DNA of 10,052 nt from NCBI GenBank assembly GCA_020718925.1, contig DYRC01000139.1:1-10052 (forward strand). The letters are read 5' to 3'. The position numbers and the translations under genes are program-made. Positions 1-7,044 of the stretch are shown one piece after another. The number at the start of each line of letters is the position of its first letter. Position 1 is the stretch's first letter. The notes beneath the pieces were generated by a model, which was given only the letters and a program-made list of their open reading frames with translations, was not told the origin of the DNA and did no database searches. The stretch comes from Desulfonema limicola. Lineage in GTDB: Bacteria; Desulfobacterota; Desulfobacteria; Desulfobacterales; DYRC01.

Positions 1-65
1 GTGAATAATATTACAAGGCATTTTTTTTGCATCTGATACTGATTCGCTATCAAAGAATGATAAAA

Positions 66-158
66 CACCCATCCCCCGGTCCCTCCCCTGAAAGGAGAGG
101 GGAGTACCGATGATGTCTCCCCCTTCCCTCTCAGGGAAGGGGGCCGGGGGGTTAGGTG
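66..158. repeat. Composite GC-rich inverted-repeat element (REP/MITE-like)
   Basis: Two hairpins are nested inside outer inverted repeats. The outer arms are 73-79 (CCCCCGG) with 144-150 (CCGGGGG), extended by CACC at 66-69 with GGTG at 155-158. Hairpin 1 pairs 81-89 with 93-101 around a GAA loop with one mismatch, and CGGT 77-80 can also pair with ACCG 106-109. Hairpin 2 is a perfect 11-bp stem, 119-129 with 133-143, around a 3-base loop. The C/G-run composition differs sharply from the AT-rich flanks and from the genes. No transposase is encoded. A related hairpin lies at 9615-9642, so this is probably a dispersed intergenic repeat family. It sits in the probable leader of the small gene at 182. 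Confidence 0.75.
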
Positions 159-181
159 AGTTTGAAAGCGATTTGGTACTT

Positions 182-526
182 ATGTCGTATGAACACCGAC
201 TGATCAGTATCATAAAAAGATTGCCGCCTCACTGTGTATCTCAGGTGATAAATTTTGCCAAATTTCTGGAATTTGAAATTATCAGAAACAGAAACGATAT
301 TCTGACAGATGAAACAGAAGAAGAGATCGCCGAAAGCAATGCCCGATGGGATGCACTGCTGGCAACTGATGAATCACAGCGATTACTTGAGAAAATGGCA
401 GATGAGGCTTTGGCAGAAATTCAGGCGGGTCGTACAAGACCGATAGCTTTTACTGATGACGGTCGGATTGTATCCCGAAGGGATGAGATAAATATCACCC
501 CTCCGGAGTTCCGAATCATCGGGTAA
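182..526 (+). CDS. Small antitoxin-like hypothetical protein
   Basis: The product is 114 residues, soluble and acidic, with no signal peptide or membrane segment. The N-terminal part (about 1-36) reads as an amphipathic helix pair with the pattern I-x-R-L-P-x(5)-V-x-x-F-A-x-F-L-E. That pattern is common in small DUF2281-like or antitoxin-type proteins. A charged middle (40-80) contains W56-D-x-L-L, and the end carries A-G-R-T-x-P-I-A-F-T-D-D-G-R (82-95). I recognise this as a recurring hypothetical family but not as a named gene, and antitoxin function is inference. The frame stays open upstream to 110, but that extension would translate the GC-rich repeat, so ATG 182 is preferred even though no clear ribosome site precedes it. 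No toxin partner is visible. The 3' end overlaps trpA by 11 bases (516-526), tail to tail. Confidence 0.7.
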   Translation: MSYEHRLISIIKRLPPHCVSQVINFAKFLEFEIIRNRNDILTDETEEEIAESNARWDALLATDESQRLLEKMADEALAEIQAGRTRPIAFTDDGRIVSRRDEINITPPEFRIIG

Positions 527-1319
527 TTCTTGTTGCTGCTTTGTAAATGCTTGTACGCTCTGCAAGCAAGCCGGGCAAATCCGCATGGTTTAAGTTTTCT
601 TCAATCAACCGTTCGTATGCGCTGCCAATGACTATGCCGTCAGCCACTGATGCCACTGACGCCACATCCTCTGCCGTAGAAATACCGAATCCCACGCAAA
701 TCGGAAGTCTGGCAACCGATCTGAGCGTTCTGATATGTGTGCCGACATCGCCGGTATTCAAGCCATCACTGCCGGTTACGCCGGTTTTGGACACCAGATA
801 CAAAAATCCCGACGCCGAATCTGCAATGCTTTTCATTCGCGCAACCGGCGTGGTCGGCGCAATCAGGCGAATCAGCGATAATTCTTTTCCAGACCAAGTA
901 CTTGTCATTTCATCCGATTCTTCCGGCGGCAGATCAACAATCAGAACGCCATCCGCGCCCGAAGACACCGCGTCTTCATAAAAAGCTTTGTTTCCGTAAG
1001 CATGAATCGGATTGTAATAGCTGAACAGAATCATCGGAATATCGGTTTCCTGCCGAATCTGCCGGGTCATGTCCAGCGCGATTTTCAGCGTCATGCCGTT
1101 TGCAATTGCCCGCCCGGATGAGCGTTGAATCACAGGTCCGTCTGCTGTCGGATCGGAAAACGGAATGCCCAATTCCAGAATATCCAAGCCCGCCTTGCAC
1201 ATGGCTTTGATAATTTTCAATGATTCTGAGATATTCGGATCACCGGCAGTTACAAATCCCACCAGTGCTTTTTCGTTTTTTTCTTTCAGACTGTCGAATG
1301 TTTTCTGAATGCGGTTCAT
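516..1319 (-). CDS. trpA: Tryptophan synthase alpha chain
   Basis: TrpA cleaves indole-3-glycerol phosphate to indole and glyceraldehyde-3-phosphate, and passes indole through a tunnel to TrpB in the cytoplasmic alpha2-beta2 complex. The product is 267 residues, essentially the family length (Salmonella 268). The catalytic pair is present at the classical numbers: E49 in L-E-L-G-I-P-F-S-D-P and D60 in T-A-D-G-P. The loop F-L-Y-L-V-S-K-T-G-V-T-G and the phosphate-binding V-G-F-G-I-S segment are intact. The ATG at 1319 overlaps the trpB stop as ATGA (1316-1319). It has a strong AAGGAG at 1327-1332, 7 bases upstream, so the start is secure and translational coupling to trpB is likely. It is the last gene of the trpFBA run, and no terminator hairpin is seen because the convergent small gene overlaps its stop. 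Confidence 0.98.
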   Translation of the reverse strand: MNRIQKTFDSLKEKNEKALVGFVTAGDPNISESLKIIKAMCKAGLDILELGIPFSDPTADGPVIQRSSGRAIANGMTLKIALDMTRQIRQETDIPMILFSYYNPIHAYGNKAFYEDAVSSGADGVLIVDLPPEESDEMTSTWSGKELSLIRLIAPTTPVARMKSIADSASGFLYLVSKTGVTGSDGLNTGDVGTHIRTLRSVARLPICVGFGISTAEDVASVASVADGIVIGSAYERLIEENLNHADLPGLLAERTSIYKAATRITR

Positions 1320-2527
1320 GCGGATTCTCCTTTTTTCAACGCAGACGCAACAATGCCCAAATCTTTATCGCCCCGCCCGGATAAACAGACCATCAGAATA
1401 TCGCTTTTGGGGCGTTTTCGGGCTTCAATCATGGCTTGTGCCAAGGCGTGAGAGCTTTCCAATGCCGGAATAATGCCTTCCAGCGCACAAAGCGTTTGAA
1501 ATGCTTCCAATGCCTGTCCGTCTTCAATGCTTTCATATCTTACCCGTTTTGCCTCTTTGAGCATGGAATGTTCGGGACCTACGCCCGGATAATCCAGCCC
1601 CGCAGAAATCGAATGCGCTTCGATAATCTGACCATTCGCATCCTGAAGCAGATAAGATTTTGAGCCGTGCAGAACGCCTACGCTTCCCGCAGTGAGGGTT
1701 GCCGCATGTTTGCCGGTTTTAACACCCTTTCCCGCAGCTTCAACACCCAAGATTTCAACCGGATCATTTAAAAACGGATAAAATAATCCCATCGAATTGC
1801 TGCCGCCACCTACGCAGGCAATGAGCGTTGTGGGCAATCTTTGACACATCGCAAAAATCTGCGCCCGCGCTTCTTCCCCGATAATTTTCTGAAAATCCCT
1901 GACCATAACCGGATACGGATGAGGACCCGCCACAGAACCGATGACATAAAACGTATCCTGCACCGCGCCGACCCAGTAGCGCAAGGCTTCGTTCATGGCG
2001 TCTTTGAGCGTACCTGTGCCGGAAGATACCGGAACAACCTCTGCGCCCAGAAGTTTCATTCTCTGTACATTCGGGGCTTGGCGCTGAATATCTTCTGTTC
2101 CCATGAACACCTTGCATTCCATTCCGAACAATGCGGCGGTTGTTGCAGTTGCCACGCCGTGCTGACCCGCGCCGGTTTCGGCAATGACTTTCCGTTTGCC
2201 CATTCTCTGAGCAAGAAGCGTCTGCCCAAGTGTATTATTGATTTTATGCGCCCCGGTATGTGCCAAATCTTCGCGTTTGAGATAAATCGCAGCACCGCCA
2301 AGATGTTCGCTTAATCGTTTGGCATAAAACAGGGGCGTGGGACGTCCCACATAATGGTGCATCAGATAGTTCAATTCCTTTTGAAATTCAGGCGTCGGCA
2401 CAATGGTGCGATATGCCTGTTCCAATTCCAGCAACGCAGGCATCAGGGTTTCAGCCACATATCTTCCGCCAAATGCTCCGAAATGCCCCTTGGCGTCAGG
2501 ATAACCGCTTATATTGAAAAAATTCAT
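1316..2527 (-). CDS. trpB: Tryptophan synthase beta chain
   Basis: This is the pyridoxal-phosphate subunit that condenses indole with L-serine to make tryptophan. The product is 403 residues, the normal length for TrpB1-type proteins. The PLP lysine is K95 in H-T-G-A-H-K-I-N-N. The catalytic glutamate is E117 in A-E-T-G-A-G-Q-H-G. The PLP-phosphate loop G-G-G-S-N-S is at 240-245. The N-terminal G-x-F-G-x-F-G-G-R-Y-V-A-E-T-L segment (about 16-28) is canonical. The start codon directly abuts the trpF stop (TAAATG), with an AAGGA at 2536-2540 inside the end of trpF. The gene overlaps trpA by 4 bases. Together with trpA it encodes the full synthase complex, and nothing is missing or truncated. 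Confidence 0.98.
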   Translation of the reverse strand: MNFFNISGYPDAKGHFGAFGGRYVAETLMPALLELEQAYRTIVPTPEFQKELNYLMHHYVGRPTPLFYAKRLSEHLGGAAIYLKREDLAHTGAHKINNTLGQTLLAQRMGKRKVIAETGAGQHGVATATTAALFGMECKVFMGTEDIQRQAPNVQRMKLLGAEVVPVSSGTGTLKDAMNEALRYWVGAVQDTFYVIGSVAGPHPYPVMVRDFQKIIGEEARAQIFAMCQRLPTTLIACVGGGSNSMGLFYPFLNDPVEILGVEAAGKGVKTGKHAATLTAGSVGVLHGSKSYLLQDANGQIIEAHSISAGLDYPGVGPEHSMLKEAKRVRYESIEDGQALEAFQTLCALEGIIPALESSHALAQAMIEARKRPKSDILMVCLSGRGDKDLGIVASALKKGESA

Positions 2528-3211
2528 TTAAAAAATCCTTTTGGGTTTTTGTTTCATTTCACACCGGGAAACAGCGTCCATAAACGCCGCTGCTTTCACC
2601 ATGTCTTTTTGTCCCGGCGCGGATTCTACTCCTGAACTGACGTCAACGGCATCCGGCAGGGCGGCGGCTATCGCATGACAAACATTGTCCGGCGTCAGTC
2701 CTCCGGCAAGAATCATGGGATAGTCTGTTTTCAAGCCCCCTGCCAGACGCCAGTTCCACGCCTTGGCATTGCCGCCCGGAAGCTTTCCCCTGCCGCATTC
2801 GATTAAAAACGCCGAAGCATCTTTGAATTGAGAGGCTTGTTCTGTTGAAGGGTTTCCCTCAATATAAAGCCCTTTAATCACTATCAGATTTTCGTTGTGA
2901 AGGCGGCTGACAAACTCCGGCGGTTCTACTCCGTGCAGTTGAACTGCCTTTAAGCCGCAATGTTCAACCTTGCCCATAATAAATTCAAATGTTTCATTGA
3001 CGAATACACCCACGCTCACCACGTCCGGCGGGAGTGCGGCGCAGATTTCTTTTGCCTGAGCATCGGTGATATTTCTGGGGCTTTTGGGATAAAACACGCA
3101 TCCGATGGCATCCGCGCCGAGTTCGACGCATTGAATCGCCGTTTCAACGCTGGTTAAGCCGCATATTTTGACTTGAGGAATGTTTTTAAAAATCATTTTT
3201 ACTGCTTTCAT
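2528..3211 (-). CDS. trpF: Phosphoribosylanthranilate isomerase
   Basis: TrpF isomerises N-(5-phosphoribosyl)anthranilate to the ribulose form (CdRP), the step before indole-glycerol-phosphate synthase. It is a cytoplasmic TIM barrel. The product is 227 residues, slightly longer than the usual 200-215. The general-base cysteine is C17 in V-K-I-C-G-L-T, followed by G-A-D-A-I-G-x-V-F-Y-x-x-S-P-R-x-I (32-48). The G-V-F-V-N-E (68-73), Q-L-H-G (91-94) and L-A-G-G-L-x-P-x-N-V (168-177) motifs are present. The usual L-L-D general-acid strand reads L-I-E (E138), and the usual G-G-T-G reads G-G-N-A. The ATG at 3211 has AGGA about 12 bases upstream. An alternative ATG lies at 3196 with a weaker site. 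trpF is the first gene of the trpFBA operon, and trpE, G, D and C are not in the window. Confidence 0.96.
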   Translation of the reverse strand: MKAVKMIFKNIPQVKICGLTSVETAIQCVELGADAIGCVFYPKSPRNITDAQAKEICAALPPDVVSVGVFVNETFEFIMGKVEHCGLKAVQLHGVEPPEFVSRLHNENLIVIKGLYIEGNPSTEQASQFKDASAFLIECGRGKLPGGNAKAWNWRLAGGLKTDYPMILAGGLTPDNVCHAIAAALPDAVDVSSGVESAPGQKDMVKAAAFMDAVSRCEMKQKPKRIF

Positions 3212-3231
3212 TCAAAAAAAATTTCCTGCTA

Positions 3232-3260
3232 TATCTATCACATCAGAATACAGGATTCAA
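3232..3260 (-). promoter_or_regulatory. Possible sigma-70 promoter for trpFBA
   Basis: On the minus strand there is TTGAAT (3260-3255), a 17-base spacer ending in TGA, and then TAGATA (3237-3232), an extended -10 arrangement. The matches are only partial. The implied start would fall close to the trpF ribosome site, giving a very short leader. No attenuator-like leader peptide with tandem Trp codons was seen between this point and trpF. Confidence 0.22.
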
Positions 3261-3342
3261 GAAATGTATTTTGTATGAATCAGCATGATAGCTGCGGAAT
3301 CCGGTCATATCTGATTTTCTGATTGTTTTATTGCCTGTAATT

Positions 3343-3432
3343 ATGTTAAGAATTTTCATTGAAGAAAAAACGCTTTTCACCATTGAAGGCTATTCGGATT
3401 ATGGCAAACGCCTTTTTCCGATGATATGGTGA
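3343..3432 (+). CDS. Possible 29-residue small ORF upstream of rfbB
   Basis: An ATG at 3343 opens a 29-codon frame that ends in TGA at 3430-3432, just 13 bases before the rfbB ATG and immediately before its Shine-Dalgarno. The peptide begins M-L-R-I-F-I-E-E-K and ends Y-G-K-R-L-F-P-M-I-W, a mix of charged and aromatic residues more like coding sequence than random AT-rich DNA. Against it: no ribosome site precedes the ATG, the peptide is not recognised, and 29 codons can arise by chance. It could be a leader peptide coupled to rfbB, a remnant of an older gene's 3' end, or nothing. The frame stays open upstream to 3292. Confidence 0.2.
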   Translation: MLRIFIEEKTLFTIEGYSDYGKRLFPMIW

Positions 3433-3445
3433 TTTCGGAGGAATA

Positions 3446-4489
3446 ATGAAAAACATCTTGGTTACAGGCGGATGCGGCTTTATCGGCGCGAATTTTATCC
3501 GCTACATGCTGGAAGAATCGGGTTTTACAGGCAGAATTGTCAATGCGGATAAGCTCACTTACGCGGGCAATCCCGAAAATCTGACAGACATTGCCCTGAA
3601 ATCTTCAACCCGCTATATATTTGAAAAAGCGGATATTTGCGATGCCAAAACAATGTCAGCAATATTTGATACTTATGACATTGATACAATCTGCCATTTT
3701 GCGGCAGAATCGCATGTGGATCGCTCCATTGCAGAGCCGGACGCCTTTATGCGTACCAACATTATCGGCACGTTCAATCTGCTTGAATTGGCAAAATCAC
3801 GAAAAGATAAGCTGAACTTATTTCATCATGTCAGCACCGATGAGGTGTATGGAAGTCTTGGCGAACAAGGCTTTTTCACAGAACGCACACCCTATGATCC
3901 CAGCAGCCCTTATTCTGCGTCCAAAGCCTCTTCGGATCATATCGTCAGAGCATACAGCAGAACTTATGCGCTGCCGGTTACGATTTCCAATTGTTCCAAC
4001 AATTACGGACCTTATCAGTTTCCTGAAAAACTGATTCCTTTGGTGCTTTTAAATGCGCTTGATGGAAAATCTCTGCCGGTGTATGGCAAGGGCGAAAATG
4101 TGAGAGACTGGCTTTATGTGAAGGATCACTGCATTGCGATTCGGACAATCATGCAGAACGGAACACGCGGGGAAACTTACAATGTCGGCGGGCGATGCGA
4201 AAAGAAAAATATCGAAGTGGTTGAAACCATCTGTGATGTACTGGATGAACTGGTTCCGGCACAGGCATCACGGCGCGGTCTGATTACATTTGTCAAAGAT
4301 CGTCCGGGGCATGATTTAAGATATGCCATTGATTGCAGTAAATTAGAAACTGAGTTGGGCTGGAAACCGCAGGAGTCTTTTGAAACCGGCATCCGCAAGA
4401 CCATTCTCTGGTATCTCAAAAATTCTGAATGGGTTGAACGCATCAGGAGCGGAGAATACCAATCATGGATTCTGCGGCAATATGCCTGA
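3446..4489 (+). CDS. rfbB: dTDP-glucose 4,6-dehydratase
   Basis: RfbB/RmlB converts dTDP-D-glucose to dTDP-4-keto-6-deoxy-D-glucose using tightly bound NAD. This is the committed step to dTDP-L-rhamnose and other deoxysugars of surface glycans. The product is 347 residues, typical of this extended short-chain dehydrogenase. The NAD-binding G-G-C-G-F-I-G is at 8-14, A-A-E-S-H-V-D-R-S at 86-94, the catalytic T-D-E triad segment at 131-133, and Y156-x-x-x-K160 in S-P-Y-S-A-S-K. The substrate segment N-N-Y-G-P-Y-Q-F-P-E-K is at 185-195 and R-P-G-H-D at 286-290. A GGAGG at 3437-3441 lies 4 bases before the ATG. No rfbA, rfbC or rfbD partner is in the window, so it appears as a single + strand gene. 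Its end overlaps the convergent chemoreceptor gene by 27 bases. Confidence 0.96.
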   Translation: MKNILVTGGCGFIGANFIRYMLEESGFTGRIVNADKLTYAGNPENLTDIALKSSTRYIFEKADICDAKTMSAIFDTYDIDTICHFAAESHVDRSIAEPDAFMRTNIIGTFNLLELAKSRKDKLNLFHHVSTDEVYGSLGEQGFFTERTPYDPSSPYSASKASSDHIVRAYSRTYALPVTISNCSNNYGPYQFPEKLIPLVLLNALDGKSLPVYGKGENVRDWLYVKDHCIAIRTIMQNGTRGETYNVGGRCEKKNIEVVETICDVLDELVPAQASRRGLITFVKDRPGHDLRYAIDCSKLETELGWKPQESFETGIRKTILWYLKNSEWVERIRSGEYQSWILRQYA

Positions 4490-7042
4490 AGGTCTGTGCC
4501 GGGCGCCGACTACCGCACACAACCGCTCAATATCTTCTTTCATAGCAGTCGCTTCCTGCAGCATGACATCAGACGCCTCTGAGGATTGTTGTGCAATATC
4601 GGCGTTCTGTAAAACCACTTTGTCTGTTTCTACTACGGCGACATTGATCTGCTCAATTCCCCGCGCCTGCTCCTGAGAGGCTGACGTGATAGAGGTGAAA
4701 ATTTGTCCGATATTCACAATGCTTTCAGCAACCTTTGAAAAGCTATGCTCTGTTTTTACAGCAAACTCAGAGCCTTCGTTGACGCTTTTCAGCGTTGTTT
4801 CTATAAGAACAGCCGTATTTTTTGCTGCATCTGCGGATTGCGCGGCAAGATTTCTCACTTCATCCGCCACAACAGAAAAACCGGCTCCGGCTTCTCCGGC
4901 TCTGGCAGCTTCTATTGCGGCATTCAGAGCGAGCAGATTGGTTTTGAATGCAATTTCATCAATGCTTTTAAGAATGCCCGATGTTTTATGACTGGCTGCA
5001 AAGATTTCATTCATGGACGCTGTCAATTGCCCCATGAAGCAAGCTGCTTCTTCCGCCTGATGGGTTGCAGATATCATCAGGGTCTCTGCGTGTTCCGTAT
5101 TCTCTGCATTCTGCTGTGTCATGGATGCCATTTCCTCAAGCGATGTGGAAATTTCCTGAATAGAAGCAGCTTGTTCCGAAGAGCCTTCGGACAGAGAGCT
5201 TGCGCCGGCGGCTATTTCGGCAGATGCTGAGAATAAACGGGCAGAGCCATCCGTAAGTCCCCGGATAACCCGCCGAATCGGTCTTGCAATGAATCCGCTG
5301 ACAAAATAGGAAGATATAAACACGATAAGCGTTGCGGCAAGCGTAACATAAGCGATGACCCATTTGAGCCGGATAATAGGCGCAAGCGCTTCTCTCACGC
5401 TGATTTCGGCAATCAATGCCCAGCGGATATTTCCGATATCTATCGGCGTGTATGCGGATAACACCGATTTGCCGAGATAGTTGATGCTGACAGCGTTTTC
5501 AGTCTTGCCGGAAATTGCCAACTGCGCTGCTTCGGTAGTGATCCGGCTTTTATCAGGATGGGAAAATGAGGCGGACACGGAATAATCCTGCGGATTCAGA
5601 TAAGAATCCGAGCGCATGAGCCGGTCTGTTCCGACCAGATAGGTCTCGCCGGTCTTTCCCATGCCGGATCGCTCGTGCATGACCCGATTGATGATGTCCG
5701 TAGGAACCTGCAATGCCACAATCAGTTCAATCCTGTTGTTATGAATCACCGGCTGCGCCATAAATGCAAAGGGCTTTCCCCCGGACGGCGGATACGGCTC
5801 AATATCTGAAAATGCACAAGATTTGTTTTCTGTAACTGCTTTGCTTAACTTGCCTAAACTGAATTGAGCATGATCTTTATCAAGAATATTGACGCCATAA
5901 TCTGATTCATGCAGAACTGAATAAAACACCTTTCCGTCAGGATGAATCAGAAAAAGATCATAATATCCGTATTCTTTGATATACTTGGTAAAATAATCGT
6001 CCTGTTTTTCTCCCAATTTCGGCGCAATCACTTCCTCAAGACTGAGCGTTGTGAGCATTCCCCAGTTCAAGCCCGGAATTTCTAACGGATCATATCTGAC
6101 AATCTCCATATCATCATCCTGAGTTTTGACTATCTCGCCGGATGCCCCTGATAATACCGCCTCTGTCTCTTCCCCTGAAACAGACTCGCCGATAGTTCTT
6201 TTCCTGATAACCCGATTGCTCCGATAGCCGGTTTTGCCATCAGATCGCCCGACCAGAAAACTTTCTCCGGTCTTTTCCATGCCTTCCCTGCGCTGAACCA
6301 TGGTGTTGAGAATATCGTTGGAAATTTTGAGGATCACCGCGCCTTTTACCTCGTTATTGACGCTGATCGGCGCACCGATAAATAAAATCTGCCGATTGTC
6401 TGCAAAAGAATACGGCTCAAAATCCTGAATATCAACCTTGGTCAGCGATTGTTGAAAGCATCGGGCAAGCCCGCTGTTTTTCAGAATTTCTTCTGATAAA
6501 ACATTCATTGCAAGGTCTTTGTGTCGTTTCAAAGAATAAACCACCGTTCCGTTTTTTGTAATCAGCAGCAGATCCTCATAGCCGTATTCTTCTCCGAATT
6601 TTCTTAAAGACTGCCCGAATTTTTCCTTTTCAAGAAAGTCATACATACTCTGATTGAGCGTTCCGTCCGTATTTGCCAAAGAGAAAGATTCCAGCGCCTC
6701 TGCGGTTGCCAGACTTGCAGAAAGCACTCGGATATCGCTTAAAATTTTTCGGAAATACTCCTGAATCTGAGCCTTTTTCACTCCCTGAGAGGTGCGGAGC
6801 TTATCAAATGCGGATTGTTTGAGCGTGGCAACGGTTTCCATAAGGATATTCATATCATGCCGATGCTCTTCAAACATTTTAAGTATCTGCGCCTTTTTCA
6901 ATTCGCGTAAGCTGTCAAGCTGCTCAAAGGTCTGATCCGACAATGCCATAGCCGAAGTCTTTACCGATATAACGCTGATAACTGCAAGGGGTATCAGACT
7001 GACTAAAAGAAATGCAATTAATAATCTGGTTCTCAGGTTCAT
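4463..7042 (-). CDS. Methyl-accepting chemotaxis protein with tandem dCache-like sensors
   Basis: This is an inner-membrane chemoreceptor that signals ligand state to the CheA/CheW array. The product is 859 residues from ATG 7042. A GTG at 7054 would add four residues, but no upstream extension is possible because a stop lies at 7058-7060. Segments: TM1 about 6-27; two related 40-residue helical units (39-78 and 79-118, sharing K-K-A-Q-I); and periplasmic modules A (about 150-342) and B (about 353-556), both with E-Y-G-Y-x-D-L and G-M-x-K-T-G-E-x-x-L-V-G. TM2 is about 560-583. Only a short R-P-I-R-R stub follows instead of a full HAMP. The methyl-accepting coiled coil is about 600-841, with the kinase-control tip I-D-E-I-A-F-K-T-N-L-L-A-L-N-A-A-I-E-A-A-R-A-G-E near 694-717. 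No C-terminal CheR-binding pentapeptide is evident. The gene follows two binding-protein genes, 15 bases after the second. Its ligand is unknown. Confidence 0.93.
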   Translation of the reverse strand: MNLRTRLLIAFLLVSLIPLAVISVISVKTSAMALSDQTFEQLDSLRELKKAQILKMFEEHRHDMNILMETVATLKQSAFDKLRTSQGVKKAQIQEYFRKILSDIRVLSASLATAEALESFSLANTDGTLNQSMYDFLEKEKFGQSLRKFGEEYGYEDLLLITKNGTVVYSLKRHKDLAMNVLSEEILKNSGLARCFQQSLTKVDIQDFEPYSFADNRQILFIGAPISVNNEVKGAVILKISNDILNTMVQRREGMEKTGESFLVGRSDGKTGYRSNRVIRKRTIGESVSGEETEAVLSGASGEIVKTQDDDMEIVRYDPLEIPGLNWGMLTTLSLEEVIAPKLGEKQDDYFTKYIKEYGYYDLFLIHPDGKVFYSVLHESDYGVNILDKDHAQFSLGKLSKAVTENKSCAFSDIEPYPPSGGKPFAFMAQPVIHNNRIELIVALQVPTDIINRVMHERSGMGKTGETYLVGTDRLMRSDSYLNPQDYSVSASFSHPDKSRITTEAAQLAISGKTENAVSINYLGKSVLSAYTPIDIGNIRWALIAEISVREALAPIIRLKWVIAYVTLAATLIVFISSYFVSGFIARPIRRVIRGLTDGSARLFSASAEIAAGASSLSEGSSEQAASIQEISTSLEEMASMTQQNAENTEHAETLMISATHQAEEAACFMGQLTASMNEIFAASHKTSGILKSIDEIAFKTNLLALNAAIEAARAGEAGAGFSVVADEVRNLAAQSADAAKNTAVLIETTLKSVNEGSEFAVKTEHSFSKVAESIVNIGQIFTSITSASQEQARGIEQINVAVVETDKVVLQNADIAQQSSEASDVMLQEATAMKEDIERLCAVVGARHRPSGILPQNP

Positions 7043-7044
7043 AT

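Noticed and set aside
1..36. Possible tail of a coding region entering from the left edge
   Set aside because: A short open frame ends at TGA 34-36, but it is far too short and featureless to support a gene.
110..181. N-terminal extension of the small gene from ATG 110
   Set aside because: It translates the GC-rich inverted repeat (P-P-S-L-S-G-K-G-A-G-G), which is non-coding in character. Family-like sequence begins at ATG 182.
547..981. 144-codon + strand frame opposite trpA
   Set aside because: It is a shadow frame of the highly conserved trpA, with no recognisable protein features.
3377..3432. Inverted repeat TCACCAT/ATGGTGA (3377-3383 and 3426-3432) as an operator
   Set aside because: The arms are only 7 bases with a 42-base gap, easily due to chance.
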